Shown here: positions 54,849 to 63,946 of the stretch, in pieces
Numbering within the stretch: position 1 is the first letter of the stretch
Layout: each line of letters starts with the position of its first letter
Made by a program: the position numbers and the translations under genes
Source: JADJOY01 sp016713535 [NCBI: Deltaproteobacteria bacterium]
Lineage (GTDB): Bacteria > JADJOY01
Direction: 5' to 3'
Length of the DNA: 64,000 bases
Assembly (NCBI GenBank): GCA_016713535.1
Contig: JADJOY010000018.1
Location: 46,149 to 110,148, forward strand
Notes under the pieces: generated by a model
The model's input: the letters and a program-made list of their open reading frames with translations, nothing else
Told to the model about the DNA's origin: nothing
The model's database searches: none

Positions 54849-55629
54849 ATGCCATCCGGGAACACTCCGCCCAAGGGCGGTCTCGCCAAGAAGCGCCTGA
54901 CGATCTCTGGAAGCGTCGCGCGCCGCTTGGGCCGCTATGTCTACGTGTACGTCGACCCGTTCGACGATTCGGTCTTCTACGTCGGCAAGGGGACGGAAAG
55001 CGAGCGCTCGCTCATCTCGACGGACGGGGAAGCTCTCGGTGTGCCGCCCGCATCCGGGAGATCCGTGAACAGGGCGCCGAACCCAGGTCGAGGTGCTCGT
55101 GGGATCCCGACCGACCGGAGAGGCGCTCCGCATCGAAGCTGCGGCCATCGACTTGCTCCGACTTCCAGGTCTGGCGAACCAAGTGCGCGGTGGGGGGACT
55201 CGTGTGTTTGGGCGGATGCTCCTCGATCGGCTAGGCGCGATGCTGGCTCGGGAGAAGGCGCGCATCGTCGAACCCGCGATCCTGATCCGGATCAATCAGC
55301 TCTACCGAGCCGGGATGGCGCCGATCGAGCTCTACGACGCCACTCGAGGGGTGTGGAAGCTCGGTAGGCGGCGCGAGGGCGCGCGGCTCGCTCTTGCGGT
55401 CTATGGGGGGCTCGTACAGGAGGTGTACGAGATCAAGGGCTGGTACCCAGCCGGCAGCACGCTCTCCACCCGGCCGCCCGAGAATCTGCAGGATCCGACC
55501 CGATGTGAGTTCGTCGGAAACCTGGCGCCGAGCACGATCCGCCGGAAGTACCTGAATAAGTCGGTGGTCCACTACTTCGATCCGCCGACTCAAAGCCCGG
55601 TCATCTACGTGAACGTGCCGGAGCGATGA
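54849..55629 (+). CDS. LEM-3-like GIY-YIG nuclease-type protein (COG3680-like), frameshifted
   Basis: ATG 54849 with AGGAGG five bases upstream. RYVYVYVDPFDDSVFYVGKG is the GIY-YIG entry of LEM-3-like domains. Through two slips (~55000-55080) it continues ARIREIREQGAEP, VEVLVGSRPTGEALRIEAAA, IDLLRLPGLANQVRGGGT, and a C-terminal half with YEIKGWYPAGSTLSTRPPEN and IRRKYLNKSVVHYF. The catalytic Tyr and Glu (RIEAAAIDLL) are recognisable. It resembles COG3680 proteins of unknown function. The stop overlaps ATG 55626 of the next frame. Confidence 0.72.
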
Positions 55630-55636
55630 TTCCGCT

Positions 55637-55666
55637 CATGGACGCCGGGCGCGCTCGCGCCGGGCG
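55637..55666 (+). promoter_or_regulatory. hairpin between the two GIY-YIG genes
   Basis: GACGCCGGGCGCG, CTC loop, then GCGCCGGGCGTC: a long stem with one mismatch, just after the first gene's stop and before GTG 55743. It may be an attenuator or terminator; it is not a GTAG/GGAG type. Confidence 0.45.
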
Positions 55667-55742
55667 TCGGCTCGCAATCCCCCCGCGTGCTGTCGAGGCC
55701 GACCCCGGCAGGCCTCGGCCGCGCTGCGACGAGACTAACACC

Positions 55743-57660
55743 GTGCTGGAACTCCTCACACTCCGCCCCGAAGTCACCGCGCTGGCCGTGCTCGTCGCCA
55801 TCCTCCTCGTCATGACGGGTGTCTTGCTGTGGCAATGGTCCGCCTCGCGGCGGCAGACCGAGAGCGCCACCGCAGCCGCTGCGGAGGTCGAGCGCAAGGC
55901 AAGGGCGGAGATCACGCGCCTGACCTCCTCGATGCGTGCCCTCGAGGCCTCCATCGCTCGGCTCGCGAAGTACGAAGGCGTCGCGGACGCTGCAGCCATG
56001 GCCGCTGAGACGATCGCCGACGCCGAGCGAGCCGCTCGCGCCCTGCGAGACGAGGCGACCAAGGCGCATACGGCGGCCCTGGCGAGAGCGGAGGCGGCGC
56101 TCGCCGAGGCGCGAGCGCGCGTCACCGCTCTGCAGAACGAAGCAGAGGCCGCGATTCGATCGGCAAAGGCCGAGGCCGATCGGATCCGCGCCGACGCTAC
56201 GAGAGAGGGCAGCGAGGCGAAAGCCAGCGCTCGCGAAGATGCCAAGAGGCTACGGGCGAGCGCCGAGGAGCGAGCCAAGGTGTTGGAGGCCGAAGCAGCC
56301 AACCTCCTCGCTGACGCTCGTGGGCGGAGCGTCACGATCGTCGCGGAGGCGCAGGCGAAAGCCGACGCTGTGGCCGGGGACGCGCTTCGGGCGCTGCAGG
56401 AGGCCGAGCAACTCGAGCGAACGGTCCAAGCCATGAGGAACACGATTGAGGGGTATGGGGATCGGTACTTGATTCCGAGCCACACGCTCCTCGACGACGT
56501 CGCCGAGGAGTTCGGTCACACGGAGGCGGGTCAGAAGCTCAAGGCCGTCCGCCATCAGATCCGCCACTCAGTGAATACCGGCCTTGCGGCGTCCTGCGAC
56601 TACGCTGAGCCCAACCGGCGCGAGACCGCGATCCGCTTCGTAGTCGACGCGTTCAATGGCAAGGCCGATTCGATTCTCGCCGAGGTCAAGCAGAACAACG
56701 CCGGAACGCTTCAGCAGGAGCTTCGAGATGCCTTCGCGCTGGTGAACCACAACGGCCGTGCGTTCCGCAACGCTCGGATCACCGACGACTACCTGGCGCT
56801 TCGGCTGGAGGAGCTTCACTGGGCGGCGGTAGCGAACGAGCTGCGAGTGCGTGACCGCGAAGAGCAGCGCCGGATCAAGGAACAGATCCGGGAGGAGGAG
56901 AAGGCTCGGAAGGAGTATGAACGGGCGATGCGCGAGGCGGCCCGTGACGAGGATGCGCTGCAGAAGGCGATGGAGAAGGCGACTGCGCAACTCGCGAAAG
57001 CGAGCGAAGAGCAGAAGGCGCGCTACGAGGCCCAGTTGTTGGAGCTGTCCGCGAAGCTCAAGGAAGCCGAGGAGCGGAGCAAGCGCGCCCTATCGATGGC
57101 CCAGCAGACCAAGCAGGGCCACGTCTACATCATCTCGAACGTCGGCTCCTTCGGGGAGCACGTGTACAAGATCGGCCTGACGCGACGCCTCGACCCGCTA
57201 GACCGGGTGCGAGAGCCTCGGCGACTCGAGTGTCCCGTTCGAATTCGACGTACACGCGATGATCTTCGCTGAGGATGCGCCTGCGCTGGAGACCCAGCTC
57301 CATCGCCACTTCGTGCTCTCCCAAGTGAACAAGGTCAACTACCGGAAAGAGTTCTTCCGCGTAGACATCGCGCACATTCGGAAAGAGATCGAAGCACTCG
57401 GACTCACCGCCGCATGGACCATGGCTGCCCAAGCACGCGAGTACCGGGAATCAATCGCGATCGAGAAGCTGATTGCACAGGATCCGGCCGCTCGCGAGGC
57501 GTGGTGGCGACGTCAGCTTACGTACGAAGCGCAGATCGTGGCCGGGAATGCCGAGGCCGAAGCCAGTCCCAGCGCTACAGCGGCCGATGCGGCGGTGGCT
57601 CAGGTCCGCTGCGCCGCCGATCCCCCTGGCGGAGCTGAGCGGTGGTCATGCGGCCGCTGA
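55743..57660 (+). CDS. membrane DUF4041 + T5orf172/MUG113 GIY-YIG protein (SNIPE-like phage defence), one frameshift
   Basis: Start taken at GTG 55743; ATG 55626 would couple it to the upstream gene but adds 39 low-complexity residues. Order: a transmembrane helix (TALAVLVAILLVMTGVLLW, ~12-30), Ala/Glu/Arg coiled coil (~40-230), DUF4041 (from YGDRYLIPSHTLLDDVAEEF ~238, with FNGKADSILAEVKQNNAGTL), a second coiled coil, then GIY-YIG of the T5orf172 kind (HVYIISN, HVYKIGLT, ~460). After a slip near 57216 it continues FAEDAPALETQLHRHF. The membrane helix + DUF4041 + GIY-YIG order is that of SNIPE, which cleaves phage DNA at entry. Confidence 0.82.
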
Positions 57661-57751
57661 GATCACGTGTGGCGCCCACCTGCACCTTGCCGCGGAGTGC
57701 GAAGGCGATGTGGTCGATAGCGAGCATGACCGGTCTTGAGCGGCCAGTTTG

Positions 57752-57815
57752 CTCCGCGAGCGTCTCGGCGGTGGGCCGTCCCGCAACATCCTCCACGCCG
57801 AGCGCCCAACGCGTA
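57752..57815 (-). pseudogene. fragment of the cyclase-ATPase gene
   Basis: ALGVEDVAGRPTAETLAEQ here matches ALGVEEVAGRPTAETLVER in the gene at 53436-54367. It continues into unrelated sequence on both sides. It marks a past rearrangement linking the two ends of the island's plus-strand part. Confidence 0.7.
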
Positions 57816-57835
57816 GCCACAGGAGGCAGTGCGAA

Positions 57836-58801
57836 TCAACGGCCCTCCCCGTGCGCAACCACGGGAGGGGCTAGCTGAGCGTCAGTTCGATTCTTGATTC
57901 CGAACGGAACATGAACCATCGCGCCGTAACGACTGCCGGCTTCAAGATGGATCAGCTGGTCATCGAAGAAAATATGAGGCTTGAAGGCCTTCAAAATGCG
58001 AGTCTTGTCAATACCGCCAAGAAAAAAGGTCTCGTCAGGCTGGACGTTCCATTCTCGAAAGGTTGTAACAACCCGTTCGTGAGATGGAGCGTTGCGTGCC
58101 GTGATCACTGCAATTCTAACCGCTGGAGTTTCTTCCCGACGTCGCCTCACTGATTCGTCGTTCTGTAGCGCAGCCAGTCCCTGAAAGAGTCGATGTAGAG
58201 GACCAGGGCGGCGCGGGACCGCGGCTTGCTCGACCTCGGCAGCATGAAAAGCATGAATGTCTTGAGTCTCGTGAAAAACCGCCTCCGCGGAGTCGTCCGC
58301 GAGAACTGCATCGAAGTCAAACGCAACGCGGAGTTCTTTGTCCCGGAGATCGTCGTCGAATGGTGAGCCGAGCACCAACCCGGCAGCATGCCCGGCCGCG
58401 ATCGCTGCTCTGACGTTCTCTACGTTCCCTGAAAGCAACAGGCTTGCATTAAACGACTCCATGTAGGAATGAGGGGCCTTGCCGTTTAGGAAGGCGCCTC
58501 GCGAGATATCAAGCCCATGATGCTCTATGCTCTTGAAAACACGAAGGCCTGTGTCGGGGTCGTTGTGTGATAGGAGGACTACTTCTACCGGGCATTCCTT
58601 GGACCCTGTATTCAGCGACAGAAGTCGGCGGACAAACGGAAACGCCACGCCCGGCGCGAACGGAATCCCTTCGTTGGTGCGCTGGTGGCGTCTGTACTCG
58701 TCGAGTCCCTTTCGTTTGAAGATGTCATCGGATTCGGCGAGATCAAAAAGAGCCGTAGACGCCACCGCGATGACGAGCTTGTCGTCTATCGGAAATGGCA
58801 C
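57836..58801 (-). CDS. 5'-nucleotidase (PF06189-type, cN-I-like)
   Basis: 321 residues from GTG 58801 with AAGGA nine bases upstream. KLVIAVASTALFDLAESDDI, GIPFAPGVAFPFVRRLLSLN, VEVVLLSHNDPDTGLRVFKS, IEHHGLDISRGAFLNGK and the later VAFDFDAVLADDSAEAVF (HAD-like DxD) match the cytosolic 5'-nucleotidase family, which dephosphorylates nucleoside monophosphates. Lower G+C than the chromosome average. In this context a nucleotide-depleting defence role is possible, but the family also has housekeeping members. Confidence 0.85.
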   Translation of the reverse strand: MPFPIDDKLVIAVASTALFDLAESDDIFKRKGLDEYRRHQRTNEGIPFAPGVAFPFVRRLLSLNTGSKECPVEVVLLSHNDPDTGLRVFKSIEHHGLDISRGAFLNGKAPHSYMESFNASLLLSGNVENVRAAIAAGHAAGLVLGSPFDDDLRDKELRVAFDFDAVLADDSAEAVFHETQDIHAFHAAEVEQAAVPRRPGPLHRLFQGLAALQNDESVRRRREETPAVRIAVITARNAPSHERVVTTFREWNVQPDETFFLGGIDKTRILKAFKPHIFFDDQLIHLEAGSRYGAMVHVPFGIKNRTDAQLAPPVVAHGEGR

Positions 58802-59015
58802 GAGCAGTTGTCCTTCATCGGGAAACCCCTCTCCAGGTGAGTGCTAGCGCCCGACTTCAGGGCTAGGTGCCTGTCACGTGCATCCATCGCAGAACGCGCT
58901 CCGTTACCACGAACCAGATGCGGATAATCTCTAGGATCAGTTGAGCGCTTTTCGGGCGCAAGAGCCAGTTCGTGCAGGCGGCCCACGAACCGCTCCGCAT
59001 GCGAGTTTTCCTTGA

Positions 59016-59706
59016 CTACGCGATTTTGGGATCGAACATCGTCCGCAGCGTGCTCTTGTGGGTGTGCCAGTACTGCAGGCACTTGCAAGTCGTGCTGCAC
59101 TTCCGCTTCTCTATCGGGACACTAATCCCCGCGTCTTGCATCGCCGAACGAAGGGCGCCTAGCGCGCCAGGCTGTATGCATCCGCGCCTTCGATGCGGGC
59201 GTCGGGATCATCGAGAACTACCTTGCGAAGGTGGCGGCCAAAGGGAAGCGCACCGCCTGAATGACGTAGTACAACCATTTGATCAAATCGTCCTTTCACA
59301 AATGTCGCTTGTAGATCCGATTTGTTCTGAAACCATCGTTCCTTGTTCGAGCGATCAGCCCATTTGCTAGGATTCAATTTGGTAACCCACAGGCGCCCCG
59401 TCGCGTTCCGGTTGATAACGCTGAGGTCAAAGACGAAAAGTACAGGACCGTACAAATTTGCGGTGCTTGCGCGGTTGCGAATGTCGACCGATCGACAAAC
59501 ACATCGAACCAAACGCTGTAGCGCCGGTCGCTGTCATCAGTGTACTGGGGTGTCTGCGCGAGGCCGAGGCGTTCTACGTTGCCGCGAGATAGAAGTGACC
59601 GGCGTCGGATGAATTGACAGGCAGTGAGAACGCTGTTCGCGTGATGCAAAGAATGAACTGCTTTACCCGACAGAGTTTCGAAGACATGGGCGGATGGAAT
59701 GTCCAT
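59016..59706 (-). CDS. unknown protein with a Cys-rich end, two frameshifts
   Basis: ATG 59706: MDIPSAHVFETLSGKAVHSL, HHANSVLTACQFIRRRSLLS, GLAQTPQYTDDSDRRYSVWF; slip near 59480; RASTANLYGPVLFVFDLSVI, NPSKWADRSNKERWFQNKSD, QMVVLRHSGGALPFGRHLRK; slip near 59165; ALRSAMQDAGISVPIEKRKC then STTCKCLQYW and stop 59016. A further coding-like stretch (RVVKENSHAERFVGRLHELA, to 58786) follows in another frame and may be its continuation. Recurring H-A-N-S/R-G-T-V-E-R-type order recalls ADP-ribosyltransferase-like N-termini, but I cannot assign it. Confidence 0.55.
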
Positions 59707-59877
59707 TCAACGCTTTCGTGTTCGAGATAATCGATTTAGTGAGGTGTCGGTTTTGGATGCGGGATCCTTCAGTTGATGAGTCGAACGCAGAGATGGGTAG
59801 CGTCTGGTTGTGTTGTAGAGTCCTGGGAGAGCAGGTCGGATGCCGCTTGCTGCAGACGCTAGCTCGACGGACCTGCG

Positions 59878-60612
59878 TCAAGGGCATATCAGCACCCTCA
59901 CTGTGATGCCGTCGGCCTGCCGCGATAGGTCGGTTTCAATCCCTCGAGGGTTGCCGATGAGTCCCTCCGGGTCGTAGACGAAGCAGACTAGAACACGGCA
60001 ATCCGGGTGGCCCTGGTACCGTGCAATATCCTCGATCAACTGACCGCCCACCTCAGCGGCACCAAGCCCAGCGCGCGTCTTCTTGCACTCAACTATGAGT
60101 TGCTCAGCTTTGAGCAAAAAATCGGCCCTGGTATTCCGGCCGGCATAGCTTGGGACGTACTCCTCCTTGCGGACGTCATCGAAATGCAACCGCAAAAGAG
60201 CGTGAAGAAGGTCTTGAACATCGTACTCATCTGTCACATCGAGGGTGGGACGCTTGCCGTATCGGTCGCGCAACTGGCGCGCGGCAATGTGATATCGATC
60301 GCAGAGACGTTCCACCACCTGAAGAGCGTTGACCTCGGGTTCAACTGTGCCGAAGACTTCGAGTTCCTCGGCAGCCGTTCGGAGAAGATTCGAGACCTGT
60401 TCGCGTCCGCGGACCCATGCTCTGTGCTTGAGATCCTCACTGCTGACCATCGACCAGAAAGAGATGCCTGCTAACTTCGGAAGATAGTCGGATGCGCTGC
60501 CGAAGGTCTTGCGTAGGATCATGTCGGCTCGCCTCACCAAGAGATCTCTAGCCCTTTCCGGCTCCGAATTCGAGATCGTCGGCTGCCGTGGCAAGCTGGA
60601 GTAGCAGGTCAC
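59878..60612 (-). CDS. DpnII/MboI-like PD-(D/E)XK nuclease-type protein
   Basis: 244 residues from GTG 60612; an internal Met (MILRKTFGSASDYLPKLAGI) is a possible alternative start. The C-terminal half reads LRLHFDDVRKEEYVPSYAGR, RADFLLKAEQLIVECKKTRA, LIEDIARYQGHPDCRVLVCF and VYDPEGLIGNPRGIETDLS, the pattern of the REase_DpnII-MboI family, with Asp ~164 and Glu-x-Lys ~175-177 as catalytic residues. The N-terminal ~125 residues are helical and unassigned. No methyltransferase is adjacent, so it is probably an effector nuclease of a defence system rather than a classical restriction enzyme. Low G+C. Confidence 0.82.
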   Translation of the reverse strand: MTCYSSLPRQPTISNSEPERARDLLVRRADMILRKTFGSASDYLPKLAGISFWSMVSSEDLKHRAWVRGREQVSNLLRTAAEELEVFGTVEPEVNALQVVERLCDRYHIAARQLRDRYGKRPTLDVTDEYDVQDLLHALLRLHFDDVRKEEYVPSYAGRNTRADFLLKAEQLIVECKKTRAGLGAAEVGGQLIEDIARYQGHPDCRVLVCFVYDPEGLIGNPRGIETDLSRQADGITVRVLICP

Positions 60613-61272
60613 GCACTTCCCACCCTACGAGTCTGCCCAATCGTTCAATCTACGGATCACAGGGGTTCACCGTATAAGCCGGGGTTAGTCTGCATATCGG
60701 GGATTCTGCCTTGAGGCCCGGAACATGCGCAAGTATTTGCCGTGCAGCGGATTCTCAGGGGCGACTAGTGTCGAGTTTGGGCGAAGCCTGGTATCGGGAC
60801 CAGGGTCGCGAGTTCGAGGTGGGGGACGCTCAATGCGCTCGATCGGGCTGGGAAGGAGGGCGGAGAGAATCCGCAGCCTTGGCGTCTGCCGAGTTGGTGG
60901 GCGCGCGGGGGCGGGCCGTTCGGCGGGTCAGGTGCAGAAACGGACGGGTGCCGAGTGAACGGCCCGATACGACCGGGCGGCAGTGACGGCGAGAGTGGGT
61001 TGAAATGCGTGCGTTGTGGGGATCGGGCGGTCGGGCGCCTGGGGCCTCGGTCCCGCGGGTGGAATTTGGGGTTTGTGCGCGTAAGGTCCGCTTGGCGGTG
61101 GGCGCACCGCCCGGGAGGCGGTCCCTCCGATCGGGAGGGAGGAGCAGTGGCGCGGCGGGTCGGCGGAGCGGTCCGTGCGGGGGTGCGCGGCGGCTGGGGC
61201 TATCTGTATCATCGCTCGACGGAGCCGAGTCGAGCCGTAAGGAAGTTCTCTCACGAAGGGCAGGGGACCGAG
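60613..61272. other. 660-bp intergenic region
   Basis: It marks the return from low to high G+C. Short frames exist but none is convincing. A CCCTCCGATCGGGAGGG palindrome lies near 61124-61140. It probably holds divergent promoters for the nuclease and the LamG-like gene. Confidence 0.4.
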
Positions 61273-63911
61273 ATGCGCGTGTGGGTGATGTGGTGGCGGG
61301 GATCGCCGTCGCAGCCGCCAGCTGCACCGGCAACGGCGAACAGCCGGAGACGCCGGCGGTGATGCGGGATGTGGCGATGGTCACGGCGGAGCGGGATTTC
61401 AGCTATCCGCACGTGCCGCCGCTGCGGACGTCGGCGGATGGCAGGGTCGGTGTGGCGGTGGAGGGCGGCTCGGAGATGCGCCTCTATCTCTTGGCACCGG
61501 AGAAGCTGGATGTGCCGGTGGTGAAGGGCCGGCGGGGGCGACGATCCTGGCGAGCACGGACCCGTTCGCGGGCGGGATCCATCACACGCCGAACGGCCAT
61601 GGGATCGGCCACAACACGCTGTGCGACGTGCGCGGCGATCTGGTGGCGCCACCGCGCCGACCCAATCCGTATCCGTGCGACGGCGACGCTTCGCGCGATT
61701 GCTACGACATCACCCACATGGGCTTCGGGGGAGGCGGCAACCCGTCGCAGCTCTGGGCCACGCCGGTGCACGTGGAGGTGAGCAACCCGAAGACGGCCGA
61801 GGCGCAGATCGCGGCGGTCACCCTGGGTGAGCCGGTGGCCGGCCCGCCGCTTCCGGGTGCGGTGTGGTTCGAGCCGATGGTGACGTGGGACGGCCACCTG
61901 CTCACTGGGCGGCGCATCGACACCTCGGCGCTCACCTACGACTGGACCAACCCGGAGACGGGCCAGACGATGACCCGCGCCTACGATCTCATGTATTCGC
62001 TCGCCGAGGACGGCGCCGACCCTTGCGACGTCACCGCGTGGCAGCACTTCCATCCGGTGAGCCACGCCCACTTCGATCCGCGGTGCGCGGGCGCTACGAC
62101 TTCGCGACGTTCCAGCCCGCGACGCCGAGGGGAACCCCATCGCCGACGGCGAGGACATCGGCGTGTCCTACCCGTGGCTCGACCGCGCCGGGAAGAACCT
62201 CTTCATGACGGCGGTGTCGGACACGCTCGACACCATGGTGCCGGGATGTACCCGTTCTGGTGCGTCGAGAGCTGCGACGATCGCATCCTCCTCGAACCGG
62301 GGATGGTGCGCGGCCAGGCCGTGGCGGGGCTCTGGACCTACGGCAAGATGGTCATGATCGACAACCTCATTAACTCGAGCGACTGGGCGACACCGATCGA
62401 TCCGAGGAACCACGTCCTCGTCGAGATGTTCCACGAGCCCGACGGCACACCTGTCGAGGTGCGCGTGGGCGGCTCGCGCACCGTGGGCCGCCACGAAGAC
62501 CCGAACCTGCCGCCGGGCTGGAGCGGCAACACCAACGTGCTCGACTCCACCGAGAACCTCTTCAACTTCCACGAGGCCATGCGGCCGATCACGCCGCGCG
62601 ACATCGTGTGGACGCTCTCGAACGGCCACGCCACCGACGAGTTCGCGTTCGACGACTACCTCGACCCCGACGCGTTCATCGTCTCGAGCATGATCCCGTC
62701 GGTGGTGGCGGACCCCGCGGCGGGCTCGTCCACTACGCCTACTACAAGAACGGCTACCCGCTCTTGCCGGTGTATTCGCCGATCGAGGACGTGCACCTCC
62801 AGAACGCGGCGACGCCGCTGCCCGAGCGCTGGCGGTGCCGCCGCATGGACGCGTGGCGGTGGGCACCGGTCGCGCCGAGTCGAACGCGCTCGGCGGGGTG
62901 AACGGCCGCGGCTTCTGGCTGAGCGGCACCAACCGCGTCGAATACCCCGTGCCCGCGCAGCCGCGCAACATCCGCGGGGCGAGCTGGTACGTGGCGATCT
63001 TCGTCGACCCGCGCGTCGACGACGACAGCGCGGCGCGGGCGCTGCTCACGTTCCCCGACGGCAGCGGGCTTCGGCTCGAGGGGCGGCACGCGCTGAGCTA
63101 CGTCGACGGCAGCGGTGCGGTGGTGCACAGCGTCGCGCTGCCGGCGATGCCGGCGAGCCGCGGCTGGGTGCACCTGGCGCTCGCGATGGCGCCGGGGAAT
63201 CGCGAGGTCACGCTCCTGCTGGACGGCTTCGCGTTCGACGCGTTCACGAGCTCGGCGCCGCTCTTCGAGCTCACGCCGGGGACGCTGGTGGTGGGCACGG
63301 CGCCGAGTGCGGCGGGCGGCGGCGTGCGCGGCTGGATCGACGACTTCAAGGTGCTGGCGCACCGTCCCGACGCCGAGGTGGCGTGCAACCACGCGGCGGG
63401 GACGCTGGTCGGGCTCACCGGGAACGCCGAGTGGGGGGCCGTGGCCGAGCGCTATCCGGCGTGGGCGCACGAGGGCGTGAGCGCCGCGCTGGCGGCGGGC
63501 GGGCAGCGGACGTTCGCGTCGTACGCGTGCTTCCACGACTACGGCCGCGATCACGCGGCGTACCCGGCGGCGGCACCCGCGGGCTCGGTGAGCGTGCGCC
63601 GCGCGATCCACTTCCCGGAGGGGCCGCTCCACTTCGGTGCGGCGCGTCCGGACTCGTCGCGGAATCCGTTCTGCCTCACGTGCCACGTGCCGGGGGCGCC
63701 GGCGGGCTCGCTCGCGGCGCTCGAGCCGCGGGCCGACGTGAACACCGAGGACGATCGGCGCCGCCAGCCGTCGCAGCCGATGCCGCGCGTGAACGGCAAC
63801 ATCCCCGCGCACTGGATCGCGCCCGGCACCGGGCCGGGTGGACCCGACGCCGCCACGACGGCGCCCGACGCAGGCGCGCAGGTCGATCGCTGGGTGCTCG
63901 CGGGGGATTGA
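61273..63911 (+). pseudogene. secreted LamG-like protein with one CxxCH motif, several frameshifts
   Basis: ATG 61273; a signal/lipobox appears in a neighbouring frame (VVAGIAVAAASCTGNGEQPE). The protein can be read as SYPHVPPLRTSADGRVGVAV, DPFAGGIHHTPNGHGIGHNT, DITHMGFGGGGNPSQLW, VWFEPMVTWDGHLLTGRRID, HFHPVSHAHFDP, GVSYPWLDRAGKNLFMTAVS, MVMIDNLINSSDWATPIDPR, ITPRDIVWTLSNGHATDEFA, then an intact last ~350 residues with a concanavalin-like LamG domain (ASWYVAIFVDPRVDDDSAAR; WVHLALAMAPGNREVTLLLD) and NPFCLTCHVPGAPAG, a single c-type heme site. About five slips (near 61290, 61525, 62085, 62245, 62720). Function unknown; exported, possibly redox-linked. Confidence 0.65.
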
Positions 63912-63921
63912 GCCTGGCCGC

Positions 63922-63946
63922 GGGCGGGCACAGGGCCCGCCCCTAC
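63922..63946 (-). repeat. GTAG-headed REP
   Basis: On the minus strand GTAG, GGGCGGGC, CCTGT-type loop, GCCCGCCC, right after the LamG-like gene stop. Confidence 0.75.

Noticed and set aside
55626-55742. 39-residue N-terminal extension of the SNIPE-like protein
   Set aside because: Low-complexity, contains a stable hairpin, and delays the membrane helix; GTG 55743 gives a more typical start, though ATG 55626 is not excluded.
59878-60612. Classical type II restriction-modification system
   Set aside because: The DpnII/MboI-like nuclease has no methyltransferase gene on either side.
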